Assembly (NCBI RefSeq): GCF_019754295.1
Contig: NZ_VIRV01000021.1
Location: forward strand, 1 to 37,242
Source of the DNA: Sellimonas caecigallum
Lineage (GTDB): Bacteria > Bacillota > Clostridia > Lachnospirales > Lachnospiraceae
Reading direction: 5' to 3'
Length of the DNA stretch: 37,242 nucleotides
The notes beneath the pieces are model-generated. The model worked only from the letters and a program-made list of their open reading frames with translations. It did no database searches and was not told where the DNA came from. The translations under genes and the position numbers were made by a program. Below are positions 1-8,275 of the stretch, piece by piece. Each line of letters opens with the position of its first letter. Positions within the stretch are counted from its first letter, which is position 1.

Positions 1-2826
1 TCTTGTCTTTTCGTATGCTTTTTCCGCGTCTGTTCTCAATCGGTTTTTCCACTTCTTATCAGTAACTCGCTCATAACACCATACCCTGGATAACAAGATT
101 CCAGCGGCACCATGGCACCATGCCACTGCGTCTTCTTCCATCTCTCCTTTTGCTCTAACGTCGATCCAGTTCCCAGTCCGTTCCTGATATAAGGAATCCT
201 CATACTTCCAGATCTGTTCTGCAAGTATTTCATACTCCTTTTTCTTAGTAAGCTCCCACAAATAAATTACCGGCATTAGAATACCGGCGTTTCCATGTGC
301 CATACCTCCCATGGCATTACTTTGATTTTCCACATTCCACCCGATTCCATTTTTTATCTGCACACTCAACGGCATCATAAACTGAATGGTCTTCTCTGCA
401 TATTTCACATAAATTTGGTTTCCCGTTTCTTCATACAGAAGCAAAAATACCCAGGCCGCTCCAGCAGCTCCCTCTACAAGATCGTAGCTCGTTTCTTCTC
501 CCAGGATTTCATATACGATTTCCGTATGCTTTATAGCATAATTCAGATATTCCTTTTTATCCGTCATTTTGTATAAGTTAAGGTATGTATACACAAGAGA
601 ACCTTCCCCAGAATAAGCCCCGATACTTCTAGACTGTAGATTTGTGCAAGACTTGGCTCCTTTATCTGTATATTGAAACAGCTGTCTTTTTAAAACCTTC
701 TGATACTCTTTGATTTTTTCATATTTACTGAAAGACCTTAACATTGTTGTCAAAAGAAGCATCCCTGCCAGTCCATCATAAAGATACATCCCCATTGGGC
801 GGATTCCCCATGCACAACTTTCCTGTGCGGAAAACCGCAGCACAAACCAGCTTACCTCTGTCTTATTCGTATTCCAGATAGCATATCGACATAGTCTATC
901 TGCCAAACTGTCGACGACTTGCGCTCTGCTTTTTTCTTCTGCTTCTATACTCCAATTCGTGCATTTTCCTGTTTTATACATTTTATTGCAATAGTCTGTT
1001 TGGTTTTCAGGTATTAATTCCATGGAAGTTCTGATCAGATCGCATTGATTTTGCAAGTCTTCCAGACACAGTCTGTCTGTCTTTTTCTGAAGTCTATTGT
1101 ACGAAGTCTCTTCAAAATATCCTTGTCTGCATCGTTCTTTTCCGGCATAGATACCAGTGTCGTCCATACAAAATGAAAAACTTGGAATATCCCCAGCCAG
1201 TAAAGTTCTGATTTCCCGCTGGATGATTTCCTTCTCGTAGTCTTTTCTTCCTTCTTTCAGTGCATAAAAAAAGATCTCCCGATCCGCGCCGTCCATTAGC
1301 AAAGATGGATGATATGAACTGCTTAAAAGCATAGTGTACCGCTGCGTATGTGCCACAATATAGCGGCTTTCCAAATGTCTTAACTTTTTGATCTGGTCTG
1401 CAAATTCCTTTTTCTCTTTGGCTGCACATAGATACGCTGCCGCAAAGCCCTTTATCACATCCTCTATATATTCTGTTAATTTCTCTTCTCCTTCCTCTGT
1501 CCGAGCAATATTTTTTCCATCCGATGAAATTCTTTCCTTATAGACAATACGTATATCTGACGTCTCCCCATTTGCCAAAACAGGCATCCGGAAAGGCAGT
1601 TTCTGTCCTCCCTTCCCATTCATAGCACTGCTGTCAATCCCTTTCCCATCAGAATTCCATGTATAGGACGGCAAAATTCCTACTGACAATACAGACTCAT
1701 TGATCCAGTCTAGAATTACATCCTTTGCCTTATGACAGTTTTTCACACTGGTGTTATAAGTCAGCGCTTCCAAATCCACAATAACCGGGTATTCTCCACA
1801 GGCAATCAAGTTTTCATAATGGATATCTTTTGTGCCCAGGAAATAAGTTAAAAATAGTTGTTCCCCCAGTCTTCGATAGTATCTTCCAAGCTCTTCATGG
1901 GACTTACACATCTGATACTCTGCTATACTACACCAACTGTGATCCTCATATGACAGAAACAAAGGATAATACTGTTCTGTCCCCGTCCTCTTGCTGATCC
2001 ATTCCAAAAGTTCCAGATATGTCTGTTCGTTTTTCATAGAACGTGGTTTTAATAATATTTTCTCCCCATTTTGAAACCCAATCTTCAATACCTGCTGTCC
2101 CTCATTGTGCAAATCTGATAGTCCGGACTCTATCTTTATGATTTTCCCTATATCCTTATCCTTGCCATTGCAAAATGTATGTTTGATTTGTTCTTTGTCT
2201 CTGCAAAACCACAGAATAACCTTCTCATAAAAATGAATCGTTTTTTCTACGCATTCTGTTATGCATCTTATTAACACCGGGTATGTTTTCTCTATATGTA
2301 AAAAGAACTCTCTTGTCCCAACTATCCGGCAAAAAGACTGGTACTCTTCTTCCGTACTATTTCCGTATAATTTTCCTTTTTCTTTGTAACCATGCAGCTC
2401 TGCAATCAATGTTCTAAGGGAGATATTTTGGAGTCTTACAGACAAATCTCCTATAAAATTACCATAGACTACTTCATCTATATCCTCAAATGAAGCTATC
2501 CTCCTTGCCAACTCATACTTCCCCTGAATAACAAATGACTGATAAAATTGCTCAAAGTAGATCTTCCCCGTTGCCTTGTTTGTAAGCTTTGTTCTTTCCA
2601 TTTCCTTTTCTTGAATCTTTGCTTTTAGAATGCTGTCATTTGGTTGTATTTTTGTCTCAAATAATTGCTCCTGGAGATAATACAGAAATTCCGGTTTCCC
2701 CGTAATCATTTCCTTTACGATTTCTTTTCCCAAAAGCTGTTCCCAATATCTTTTTCTTTCTTCATTGATAAAATTTTCTGAATTTGTATCTTGGTAAATC
2801 CGTTCGGATAAATATGCCTCTCTCAT
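1..2826 (-). CDS. lanM: Class II lanthipeptide synthetase LanM (3' end beyond window)
   Basis: Bifunctional enzyme that phosphorylates and eliminates Ser/Thr in a precursor peptide, then adds Cys to form (methyl)lanthionine rings. The frame is open for 942 codons from an ATG at 2826, preceded at 7 nt by AGGAG, to the window edge. The N-terminal half matches the LanM dehydratase: LLKPR (Lys about 260) and DIHYEN (His336, Asn339), followed by VDLEAL (Asp351), the kinase-like catalytic set. The C-terminal half is LanC-like: GAYSGEGS (about 736), MAHGNAGI (His844) and WCHGAAGI (Cys904, a zinc ligand). The second zinc-ligand motif (CHG) should lie beyond position 1, so the protein is cut by the window, not necessarily truncated. 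It follows the precursor gene across a hairpin. I read several blocks of this frame and saw no stop or frameshift. The LanM call is very secure; the peptide partner is inferred from adjacency. Confidence 0.96.
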   Translation of the reverse strand, partial: MREAYLSERIYQDTNSENFINEERKRYWEQLLGKEIVKEMITGKPEFLYYLQEQLFETKIQPNDSILKAKIQEKEMERTKLTNKATGKIYFEQFYQSFVIQGKYELARRIASFEDIDEVVYGNFIGDLSVRLQNISLRTLIAELHGYKEKGKLYGNSTEEEYQSFCRIVGTREFFLHIEKTYPVLIRCITECVEKTIHFYEKVILWFCRDKEQIKHTFCNGKDKDIGKIIKIESGLSDLHNEGQQVLKIGFQNGEKILLKPRSMKNEQTYLELLEWISKRTGTEQYYPLFLSYEDHSWCSIAEYQMCKSHEELGRYYRRLGEQLFLTYFLGTKDIHYENLIACGEYPVIVDLEALTYNTSVKNCHKAKDVILDWINESVLSVGILPSYTWNSDGKGIDSSAMNGKGGQKLPFRMPVLANGETSDIRIVYKERISSDGKNIARTEEGEEKLTEYIEDVIKGFAAAYLCAAKEKKEFADQIKKLRHLESRYIVAHTQRYTMLLSSSYHPSLLMDGADREIFFYALKEGRKDYEKEIIQREIRTLLAGDIPSFSFCMDDTGIYAGKERCRQGYFEETSYNRLQKKTDRLCLEDLQNQCDLIRTSMELIPENQTDYCNKMYKTGKCTNWSIEAEEKSRAQVVDSLADRLCRYAIWNTNKTEVSWFVLRFSAQESCAWGIRPMGMYLYDGLAGMLLLTTMLRSFSKYEKIKEYQKVLKRQLFQYTDKGAKSCTNLQSRSIGAYSGEGSLVYTYLNLYKMTDKKEYLNYAIKHTEIVYEILGEETSYDLVEGAAGAAWVFLLLYEETGNQIYVKYAEKTIQFMMPLSVQIKNGIGWNVENQSNAMGGMAHGNAGILMPVIYLWELTKKKEYEILAEQIWKYEDSLYQERTGNWIDVRAKGEMEEDAVAWCHGAAGILLSRVWCYERVTDKKWKNRLRTDAEKAYEKTR

Positions 2827-2838
2827 CTTTCATCTCCT

Positions 2839-2871
2839 AAAAAAGCAGAATGCCCATCCGGACATTCTGCT
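2839..2871 (-). terminator. Hairpin plus T-tract between lanthipeptide precursor and lanM
   Basis: On the minus strand AGCAGAATGTCC pairs with GGGCATTCTGCT (12 bp including one G-U pair) around a GGAT loop, followed by a run of six T. It starts about six bases after the precursor stop, and the lanM ribosome site TAGGAG follows the T-tract directly. It is probably a partial terminator that lets the precursor be made in excess of the synthetase. Whether it acts mainly as terminator or as RNA stabiliser is inference. Confidence 0.85.
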
Positions 2872-2876
2872 ATGGC

Positions 2877-3020
2877 TTAACAACAAATCAACGTCAAAAA
2901 ACTCCCACAACCATCTGTGTGAGTTCTTCCCTTATCAGTTTCCTCTCTTATGATCAATTTTTCTGCTTCCTTTAATTCGGATATTAGTTCCCCCGCATTT
3001 TCAAACTTATTATTATACAT
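2877..3020 (-). CDS. Lanthipeptide precursor peptide (47 aa), class II
   Basis: Small gene starting at ATG 3020 with GGAAG six bases upstream. It begins 13 bases after the sensor-kinase stop and ends just before the hairpin preceding lanM. The peptide has an acidic, helical leader (about 1-30, with ELISELKEAEKL) and a short Ser/Thr/Cys-rich tail GRTHTDGCGSFLTLICC. The tail holds Thr33, Thr35, Ser40, Thr43 and Cys38, Cys46, Cys47, enough for up to three thioether rings. The C-terminal CC recalls the lacticin 481/salivaricin A group (which end FTCC or FVCC), but the HEC/DC central motif of those peptides is absent. I also see no clear Gly-Gly or Gly-Ala cleavage site; cleavage after Lys30-Gly31 is only a guess. 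Position, size and composition make the precursor call strong. The mature structure and activity are unknown. Confidence 0.88.
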   Translation of the reverse strand: MYNNKFENAGELISELKEAEKLIIREETDKGRTHTDGCGSFLTLICC

Positions 3021-3033
3021 ACAATTCTTCCTT

Positions 3034-4362
3034 TCAATTATAAGTTAAATTAAAAAAAATAATTTTTATGTTAAAAAAATCCTCTTGTATTTCGTATTGA
3101 AATGTTCCTCTGTACTTTTCTACAATCCGCTTTACACTTTTCAAGCCATATCCATGAATTCTTTTATCTTCTTTTTCGGAAATCAGCTCCCCATTCTTCT
3201 CTATTGGTTTCTTATCTATACTGTTTTCTATCACAATACACAACATATTCTTCTGCTTGTTCGTTCTGATTTTTATCCAACGTTTTTTACCTTGAACTTT
3301 TTGACAAGCTTCGATAGCATTGTCCAGCAGATTTCCAAACATAGAACAAATTTCTCTCTCCATAAACGGTAGATTTCCTAATACCGTTTCTTCGATATAA
3401 ACTTCAATTTGTTCTTTTTCCGCTTCCTGTTTTTTTTGGGCTAAAAGCATATCCAACATTTGAATATGCGTCCATGAAACTATTTTATTTGTCCTAAATT
3501 CTTCACACAGTTCATCTAAATAACGATTCAGTTTTTCCCAGTCTTTTTCTTTTGCATAACAGCGCAATGTCAAAAGATAATTCTTGATATCGTGAATCAA
3601 TATCTGGTTTTGATCCATTAGCGCTTTCATTTCCATCTGGTTTTGTCTCATCATTTCTTCTTTGACTAACAGTGTCTGGTTTTCTTTTTCCATCATCTTA
3701 AAACGATATATGACTCCCCAGATACCCCCTGTTATTACAAAAATTCCCAGCATGGAAACTGCTGCACTCCACCCATGCATATCTTTTATTCCAGTTGCCA
3801 TATCATATAATAAGAACTGATATCCCCTTAGCAAAACGCAAAGTAATATGCATCCAACTGCCAACCATGATTTCCACTCTTCCAGATTTATCCTTTGTCT
3901 CTTCCATATCTTTCTGAATACAATGAAGACAGATCCTCGGGAAAATAACAGCAGTATTATTTGGGCGCCCGGTTTAGAAGGCGTATAATATATAAACCGA
4001 TAAAAATCGGTTTCAAAAATGGTCATACTAATAAAGGCAAAGAAAAAGTCGAGAAAAGCAATCCCCGCCAAATACCAAATCGTAGTTTCAATAATAAATA
4101 GAAACTGCTTTTTTTTGATAAGGAATACACAAAGCATGGTTACAAGCACACTGAAAATAAACATAATATGCGAAAAATAAATCATACGCCTATTGATCCC
4201 CAGCAAAATGCCAAGTCCGATGATATTCCCCCATATCATGACCTTGCGCCAGTTTTTGAGATCCTGCTTTTCCAATACTGTCCAGTACAAAACCTGCCAG
4301 CACATCCACATTTCGAACATGGAAAGCAATATCAAAATTACTGTATGGATATCCCATCTCAT
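3034..4362 (-). CDS. Sensor histidine kinase, AgrC-like GHKL family
   Basis: Membrane sensor of a peptide-type two-component system, 442 aa. The N-terminal ~220 residues are a series of hydrophobic segments consistent with five to seven membrane helices. A short helical linker follows, then the phosphoacceptor box LIHDIKNYLL (His257), and a GHKL ATPase with FGNLLDNAIEAC and GYGLKSVKRIVEKY. The layout matches the AgrC/VirS-type kinases (HATPase_c_5) that sense exported peptides. It overlaps the response regulator by 4 nt (ATGA), so translation is coupled, and the lanthipeptide precursor follows 13 nt downstream in the same transcript. No agrB/agrD pair is visible, so the ligand may be the lanthipeptide itself or come from outside; that is inference. 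Confidence 0.93.
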   Translation of the reverse strand: MRWDIHTVILILLSMFEMWMCWQVLYWTVLEKQDLKNWRKVMIWGNIIGLGILLGINRRMIYFSHIMFIFSVLVTMLCVFLIKKKQFLFIIETTIWYLAGIAFLDFFFAFISMTIFETDFYRFIYYTPSKPGAQIILLLFSRGSVFIVFRKIWKRQRINLEEWKSWLAVGCILLCVLLRGYQFLLYDMATGIKDMHGWSAAVSMLGIFVITGGIWGVIYRFKMMEKENQTLLVKEEMMRQNQMEMKALMDQNQILIHDIKNYLLTLRCYAKEKDWEKLNRYLDELCEEFRTNKIVSWTHIQMLDMLLAQKKQEAEKEQIEVYIEETVLGNLPFMEREICSMFGNLLDNAIEACQKVQGKKRWIKIRTNKQKNMLCIVIENSIDKKPIEKNGELISEKEDKRIHGYGLKSVKRIVEKYRGTFQYEIQEDFFNIKIIFFNLTYN

Positions 4363-5087
4363 CTTGATTCCTCCCAGTATTCCTCAATCCTTCTTTTGGC
4401 CTCGCTGATCCGACTCCGGTTGAGCTCCAGCTCTCGACCAAGTTCCATACAGAGGACATTTCCTTTGATCCTTGTAATATTTCTAAGATTTACAATATTG
4501 CTTCGGTCTGCCAGCATGAATTCTGTGTGTCCCAGCTCTTTTAAAAGCTGTTCCAGAGAGATGCGCTCCCGGAACTCGCCTTGGAAGGTAACATATTCCG
4601 CATATTTTCCCATCTTTTTCTTATGGATACAGATGATGTCCCGGCAATATACTTTCTTTTTTTCCTGACCATCTCCCAGGATCCGGAATTGCTGCTTTTC
4701 CGCTCCCATGCGGCACATCAGCTTTTCCAGCACTGCGGGAAGTCTTTCATCCATCCGTTCCTTCAGTATATACTGATCCGCTTCTATCTCATAGCTTTCC
4801 AGCGCAAATTCAGAGTAAGCAGTAAGGAAGACAAGGGCTCTTCCCGGAAACTCTCTTCGCAGAATCTTTCCTAATTCCAGCCCGGACATTCCGGCAAGCT
4901 CAATATCCACAAAGAATATATCCCCTTCCTCTCCTTTTTCTGTCTGTTCGGCATATTCCAGGAAGCTCTCTGCAGATGAAAATATTTTTATTTCTGTCTT
5001 TCCAAATATTTTTGCAGTCTCTGCTATCTTGTCATGGATGATCCTTCTCATGCATTCGTCATCATCAATTACCACTATTTTTATCAT
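4359..5087 (-). CDS. Response regulator with receiver and LytTR DNA-binding domains
   Basis: Transcription regulator of 242 aa, partner of the adjacent kinase. The N-terminal receiver shows the acidic pocket IDDDE (8-11), phosphorylation site FFVDIEL (Asp61), the switch FLTAYSE and the ADQYILK lysine. The C-terminal half is a LytTR domain (about 140-240) with the typical HTEFMLADRSNIVNLRNITRI stretch read in part as RSNIVNLRNI. LytTR proteins bind pairs of 9-bp direct repeats 21 bp apart, and such a pair exists upstream of this operon (5752-5784). The gene overlaps the preceding 198-aa gene by 23 nt and the kinase by 4 nt. Its probable targets are its own operon and, through co-transcription, the lanthipeptide gene. 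Confidence 0.95.
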   Translation of the reverse strand: MIKIVVIDDDECMRRIIHDKIAETAKIFGKTEIKIFSSAESFLEYAEQTEKGEEGDIFFVDIELAGMSGLELGKILRREFPGRALVFLTAYSEFALESYEIEADQYILKERMDERLPAVLEKLMCRMGAEKQQFRILGDGQEKKKVYCRDIICIHKKKMGKYAEYVTFQGEFRERISLEQLLKELGHTEFMLADRSNIVNLRNITRIKGNVLCMELGRELELNRSRISEAKRRIEEYWEESR

Positions 5088-5661
5088 TGGTTTTTTCTCC
5101 CTTGATCAGCCTGTAATATTCGTTCTCGTTGACCTTATGGAATATAGCTTCCCCATTCTCGATCTTGAGACGGAAAGTGTGTTCCCACAAAGTGTCCTCT
5201 CCATCTTGGGCCAGTATTTTCCCGCAGTGATAGACATATTCTCCTTCTTCATTGTCAGCAGTTTTCTGAATGATGTCATTGACGGCGTCCTGTATCTTCA
5301 TGGATTGTCTTGTCGGAGACCAGCGCCCCAACAGTCGGTTTATACTCGTTTTGTTCAGAGGCACCTTTGGGAAAAAAATTGTCCGAAACTTCTCTTTTTC
5401 TTCCTTTCCCATGTTCAGGTACTCCAGCACTTGCCCGAGTAATCCTTCCACATCTTCATATGGAAATCCAAGTTCTGCATATGCGCAGATATGGCAGAGT
5501 ATCCGCTCCAGGTCTTCTTTTTCCCCCAGCCGTTCATACCTTTCTTTCAGCCATCCGATACTCTCGAGCAACACGTCTCTTTTATCCTGGCTGTCCGTCT
5601 GACGAAACTTTGCCAACGCAAGTTTGATCCCTTCGATTTCCACGCGACTGCACTCCATCAT
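5065..5661 (-). CDS. Unrecognised 198-aa protein, first gene of the regulatory operon
   Basis: I do not recognise a family. The protein is soluble, charged and largely helical in its first ~110 residues (several amphipathic stretches such as LLESIGWLKERYERLG). A mixed, probably beta-rich C-terminal part contains GEYVYHCGKIL and EHTFRLKIENGEAIFHKV. No signal peptide or membrane segment is seen. The start at 5661 has AGAAGG just upstream; the next codon is also ATG, so 5658 is equally possible. It overlaps the response regulator by 23 nt, so it is co-translated with the two-component system. A role in modulating the regulator or in self-protection is conceivable but only guessed from position. 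Confidence 0.75.
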   Translation of the reverse strand: MMECSRVEIEGIKLALAKFRQTDSQDKRDVLLESIGWLKERYERLGEKEDLERILCHICAYAELGFPYEDVEGLLGQVLEYLNMGKEEKEKFRTIFFPKVPLNKTSINRLLGRWSPTRQSMKIQDAVNDIIQKTADNEEGEYVYHCGKILAQDGEDTLWEHTFRLKIENGEAIFHKVNENEYYRLIKGEKTNDKNSGN

Positions 5662-5717
5662 CCCACCTTCTTCCTTCTGTCCTTTTTGTTGACAGACATC
5701 TTCTCATTCCGTTCTTT

Positions 5718-5723
5718 ATTGTA
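5718..5723 (-). promoter_or_regulatory. Predicted -10 of the lanthipeptide regulatory operon
   Basis: On the minus strand TACAAT lies about 55 bases upstream of the first gene. No good -35 box exists at the proper distance. This fits a promoter needing an activator, and the 21-bp-period repeats are centred about 50 bases upstream of it. Confidence 0.5.
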
Positions 5724-5751
5724 CTATATTTGATCAGATTTTTCATTCCCC

Positions 5752-5784
5752 TGTCCTCGAATTGTACTTTTTTGTCCTCGAATT
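5752..5784 (-). promoter_or_regulatory. LytTR-type operator: two direct repeats with 21-bp period
   Basis: The 12-mer AATTCGAGGACA occurs twice on the minus strand (5773-5784 and 5752-5763) with 9 bp between copies, giving exactly 21 bp from start to start, two helical turns. AgrA/ComE/PlnC-type LytTR regulators bind direct repeats with this spacing, and the operon downstream encodes such a regulator. Binding by that regulator is inferred. Confidence 0.75.
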
Positions 5785-5848
5785 CACATTTTCCTGCCAA
5801 CAGTTTATTACAATTCCATCCGCAAAATCAACCGAAGATTTTTCCTCT

Positions 5849-5884
5849 AAAAAAGACCCCCGGCAGCGCATTTTGCCGGAGGTC
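5849..5884 (-). terminator. Rho-independent terminator after the ETF/nitroreductase operon
   Basis: On the minus strand GACCTCCGGCA pairs with TGCCGGGGGTC with one mismatch around a short loop, followed by six T. It lies 22 bases after the nitroreductase stop and separates that operon from the lanthipeptide operon. Confidence 0.85.
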
Positions 5885-5906
5885 TCTTTATGAGGGTTTT
5901 ATGAGA

Positions 5907-6431
5907 TTAAAACTTTTCTTTGTGTACCTTTTCCATTGGAAGTTTATCAAGCTCATACGGAGCTTTTTCTTCATTTGGCACTCCCACTGTCAGGATGGCC
6001 TGAAGTTTGTAGTTTTCCGGGTATCCCAGGATATCTCTTACAAATGCTTCCGTATCTCTTCCGTCTTCCGCTTTTCTGAGTCTTCCCTGCACCCAGCAGC
6101 TTCCAAGTCCCAGGGCATGTGCCATCAGATGCATGTTGCTCATAGCTGCGGAGCAGTCTTCTGTCCAGACGTCGGATGCATCTTCATTTCCCACTACCAC
6201 GATGGCGCACGGAGCTTCTTTGAGCATCTTTACGGATCCTGCACGACAGTCTGCCATTTTGAGAAGGACGTCTTTGTCTGTCACGACAATGAATTCCCAC
6301 GGGCGAATCGCTTTTCCGGATGCGGAGAGGATCCCTGCCTGCACGATCTTCGTGATATCTTCTTCGGATACCTTCTCATCTTTGTAACTTCTGATACTGC
6401 GTCTTGTTCGCATAAGTTCTAATAATTCCAT
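5907..6431 (-). CDS. Nitroreductase family FMN protein
   Basis: Small flavoprotein of 174 aa in the nitroreductase superfamily, which reduces nitro groups, quinones or flavins with NAD(P)H. It opens with the FMN-phosphate binding pattern ELMRTRRSIRSYKDEKV. The middle has SCWVQGRLRKAEDGR and the end LQAILTVGVPNEEK, typical of short members. The ATG at 6431 has GAGGTG at proper spacing; an upstream in-frame GTG (6440) overlaps that site and is less likely. It is the last gene of the hydrolase-dehydrogenase-ETF operon, 38 nt after etfA. It could re-oxidise or pass on electrons from the ETF, but that role is inferred only from the operon. Confidence 0.88.
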   Translation of the reverse strand: MELLELMRTRRSIRSYKDEKVSEEDITKIVQAGILSASGKAIRPWEFIVVTDKDVLLKMADCRAGSVKMLKEAPCAIVVVGNEDASDVWTEDCSAAMSNMHLMAHALGLGSCWVQGRLRKAEDGRDTEAFVRDILGYPENYKLQAILTVGVPNEEKAPYELDKLPMEKVHKEKF

Positions 6432-6469
6432 TCGTCTCACCTCGTATGTATTTTACTTATCCTATTGTA

Positions 6470-7453
6470 CTACAGTTTCAGATAATTTTCCAGAACCGCT
6501 CTCAGATCTGCTGTCATTCCATAGTCTGCCACTTTGAAGATCGCTGCGTTCGGATCTGTATTGACAGCCACAAAGAGTTTTGTATCCTTGATTCCTTCCG
6601 TGTGCTGGATCGCCCCGGATACTCCGAGAGAGATGCAGATCTTTGGACGGATCGTACATCCTGTCTGTCCGATCTGATGCTCGAACGGGATCGTCTCTGT
6701 GTCGACCATCGGCCTTGTGCCGCCGATAGCCGCGCCGATCTTGTCGGCAAATTCTTTTACGAGGGCAAAATTGTCGTCTTCCAGTACTCCTCTTCCTCCT
6801 ACAACTACGATCTCGGATGAGAGAATGCTATCCGTCGTATCTTCTGTTGGAAGTACCTCTACGACTTCGATCTGTGAATCCGGTACAGCGATATCATCCA
6901 TATATACAACTTCCGCGCTGTTTTCGGATGACGCTTCAGGTGCAGTGTATACGCCCGGTCTTACTGTCATCATCTGCGGATAGTATCCTTCTCTTGTGAT
7001 GATCGTCACAAAAACATTCTCTCCGAAAGATGGTTTATTCTGTTTGATGTAATAAGAGCCGTCTTCTCTTGTTCCCACAAGCAGTTCGGTACAGTCTGCC
7101 GTGAGTCCGCAGTTAAGCTTCATAGCTACTCTTGAGAAGATGGAGCGTCCTGTCGGGGTAGCCGGAATCAGCACGGATGACGGATCGATCTTGCGCAGCA
7201 TCTCCGCGATGACCTCGCTTGCCGCATCGTCCTGAAGCAGGATATCCCTGCTCGTCTTTACGACATAGATTTTTTCCACACCGAGTCCTTTTAACTCTTC
7301 CACTACAGTGTCACAGTCTTTGGCTGCTACGATTGCGCTGATCTCTTCTTTTGTCGTTTCCTGGATCAGACGTGCTGCGGAGACAAGTTCTGCGGATGCC
7401 GGCTCTAATTTCCCATTATAATTTTCTGCAAAAATACAAATTCCATTCGCCAT
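6470..7453 (-). CDS. etfA: Electron transfer flavoprotein alpha subunit
   Basis: FAD-binding subunit (327 aa) of the ETF heterodimer, which accepts electrons from flavin dehydrogenases. The C-terminal FAD domain carries the family signature: GGTRPMVD, HQIGQTGCTIRPK, SGAIQHTEGI and VNTDPNAAIFKVADYG. The start overlaps the etfB stop by 1 nt, so the subunits are translationally coupled. No ETF:quinone oxidoreductase or acyl-CoA dehydrogenase is beside it; instead it follows a DAO-type FAD oxidoreductase, the likely electron donor. Whether this ETF bifurcates cannot be told from sequence alone. Confidence 0.97.
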   Translation of the reverse strand: MANGICIFAENYNGKLEPASAELVSAARLIQETTKEEISAIVAAKDCDTVVEELKGLGVEKIYVVKTSRDILLQDDAASEVIAEMLRKIDPSSVLIPATPTGRSIFSRVAMKLNCGLTADCTELLVGTREDGSYYIKQNKPSFGENVFVTIITREGYYPQMMTVRPGVYTAPEASSENSAEVVYMDDIAVPDSQIEVVEVLPTEDTTDSILSSEIVVVGGRGVLEDDNFALVKEFADKIGAAIGGTRPMVDTETIPFEHQIGQTGCTIRPKICISLGVSGAIQHTEGIKDTKLFVAVNTDPNAAIFKVADYGMTADLRAVLENYLKL

Positions 7454-8247
7454 TATAATTTTCCTTTCTCCTCATCAATCATATTCTTCAGCTTCACAGC
7501 CAGTTCTTCCGGTGTTCCTTCCAGCATTTCTGCCATCCTTCCTCCTGTCGGCTCGAAGGAGTCGATGACTGCTGTCGGGGATCCCGGGATACCTACCTGA
7601 TCGGCCGGCAGCTTCAGGTCCGCATTCGTGTATGTTGCAAGCGGTTTATTTTTTGCCGCTCTCGTGCTTCGAAGCGTCGCCAGACGCGGCACGTTGGATC
7701 CGAAGTTCACAGAAAGAACTGCCGGAAGAGCACAGCGCACATGGAACCGTTCTCCATATACTTTCTTTACTGCGTCGATTTTGTCTGGAACTGCCTCGTC
7801 ATACTGAATGCTCTGGATTTCCGCAACATGCGGGATTCCCAGGCATTCTGCAACCATCGCGCCTACCTGTCCGGTGGCGCCGTCTGCTGACAGCGCACCG
7901 CTTAAGATCAGGTCAAATTTTCCATATTTTTTGATGGCTTCTGCCAGTACCTTTGCTGTCGCAATGGTATCTCCGCCGGCAACTGCGCGGTCTGTGATCA
8001 GGCAGCTTTCGTCGCAGCCATGTGCCATCGCCTCTCTCAGTGCTTTTTCGGCATCCGGCGGTCCCATCGTAAATACGACTACTTTTCCGCCGGTCTGTTC
8101 TTTCAGCACCATTGCTTCTTCTATCGCATTTAAGTCTGCCGGATTGATCATGCCCTCTGCGCTGGCGCGGATCAGAGCATGTGTCTCCGGATCTACTGAA
8201 ACATTATTTGAAACAGGTACCTGTTTGATAAGAACCGCTATATCCAT
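7453..8247 (-). CDS. etfB: Electron transfer flavoprotein beta subunit
   Basis: Beta subunit (264 aa) of ETF. The N-terminus MDIAVLIKQVPVSNNVSVD and the middle VVFTMGPPDAEKALREAMAHG with GGDTIATAKVLAEAI are diagnostic; the latter binds a nucleotide cofactor in the family. A strong AGGAGG-like site precedes ATG 8247. It sits 28 nt after the FAD oxidoreductase gene and overlaps etfA by 1 nt. This places it in a dedicated electron-transfer chain for that oxidoreductase, not in a general fatty-acid operon. Confidence 0.97.
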   Translation of the reverse strand: MDIAVLIKQVPVSNNVSVDPETHALIRASAEGMINPADLNAIEEAMVLKEQTGGKVVVFTMGPPDAEKALREAMAHGCDESCLITDRAVAGGDTIATAKVLAEAIKKYGKFDLILSGALSADGATGQVGAMVAECLGIPHVAEIQSIQYDEAVPDKIDAVKKVYGERFHVRCALPAVLSVNFGSNVPRLATLRSTRAAKNKPLATYTNADLKLPADQVGIPGSPTAVIDSFEPTGGRMAEMLEGTPEELAVKLKNMIDEEKGKL

Positions 8248-8275
8248 TTTTTCCTCCTGAAATCTTGATTACGAA

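Noticed and set aside
36-233. 65-aa minus-strand reading frame
   Set aside because: Out of frame inside lanM; the lanM frame with WCHGAAGI stays open through it.
5582-5800. 72-aa frame that might be a signal peptide upstream of the regulatory operon
   Set aside because: It overlaps the LytTR repeats and starts upstream of the predicted -10, then runs into the 198-aa gene in another frame; no peptide-precursor features.
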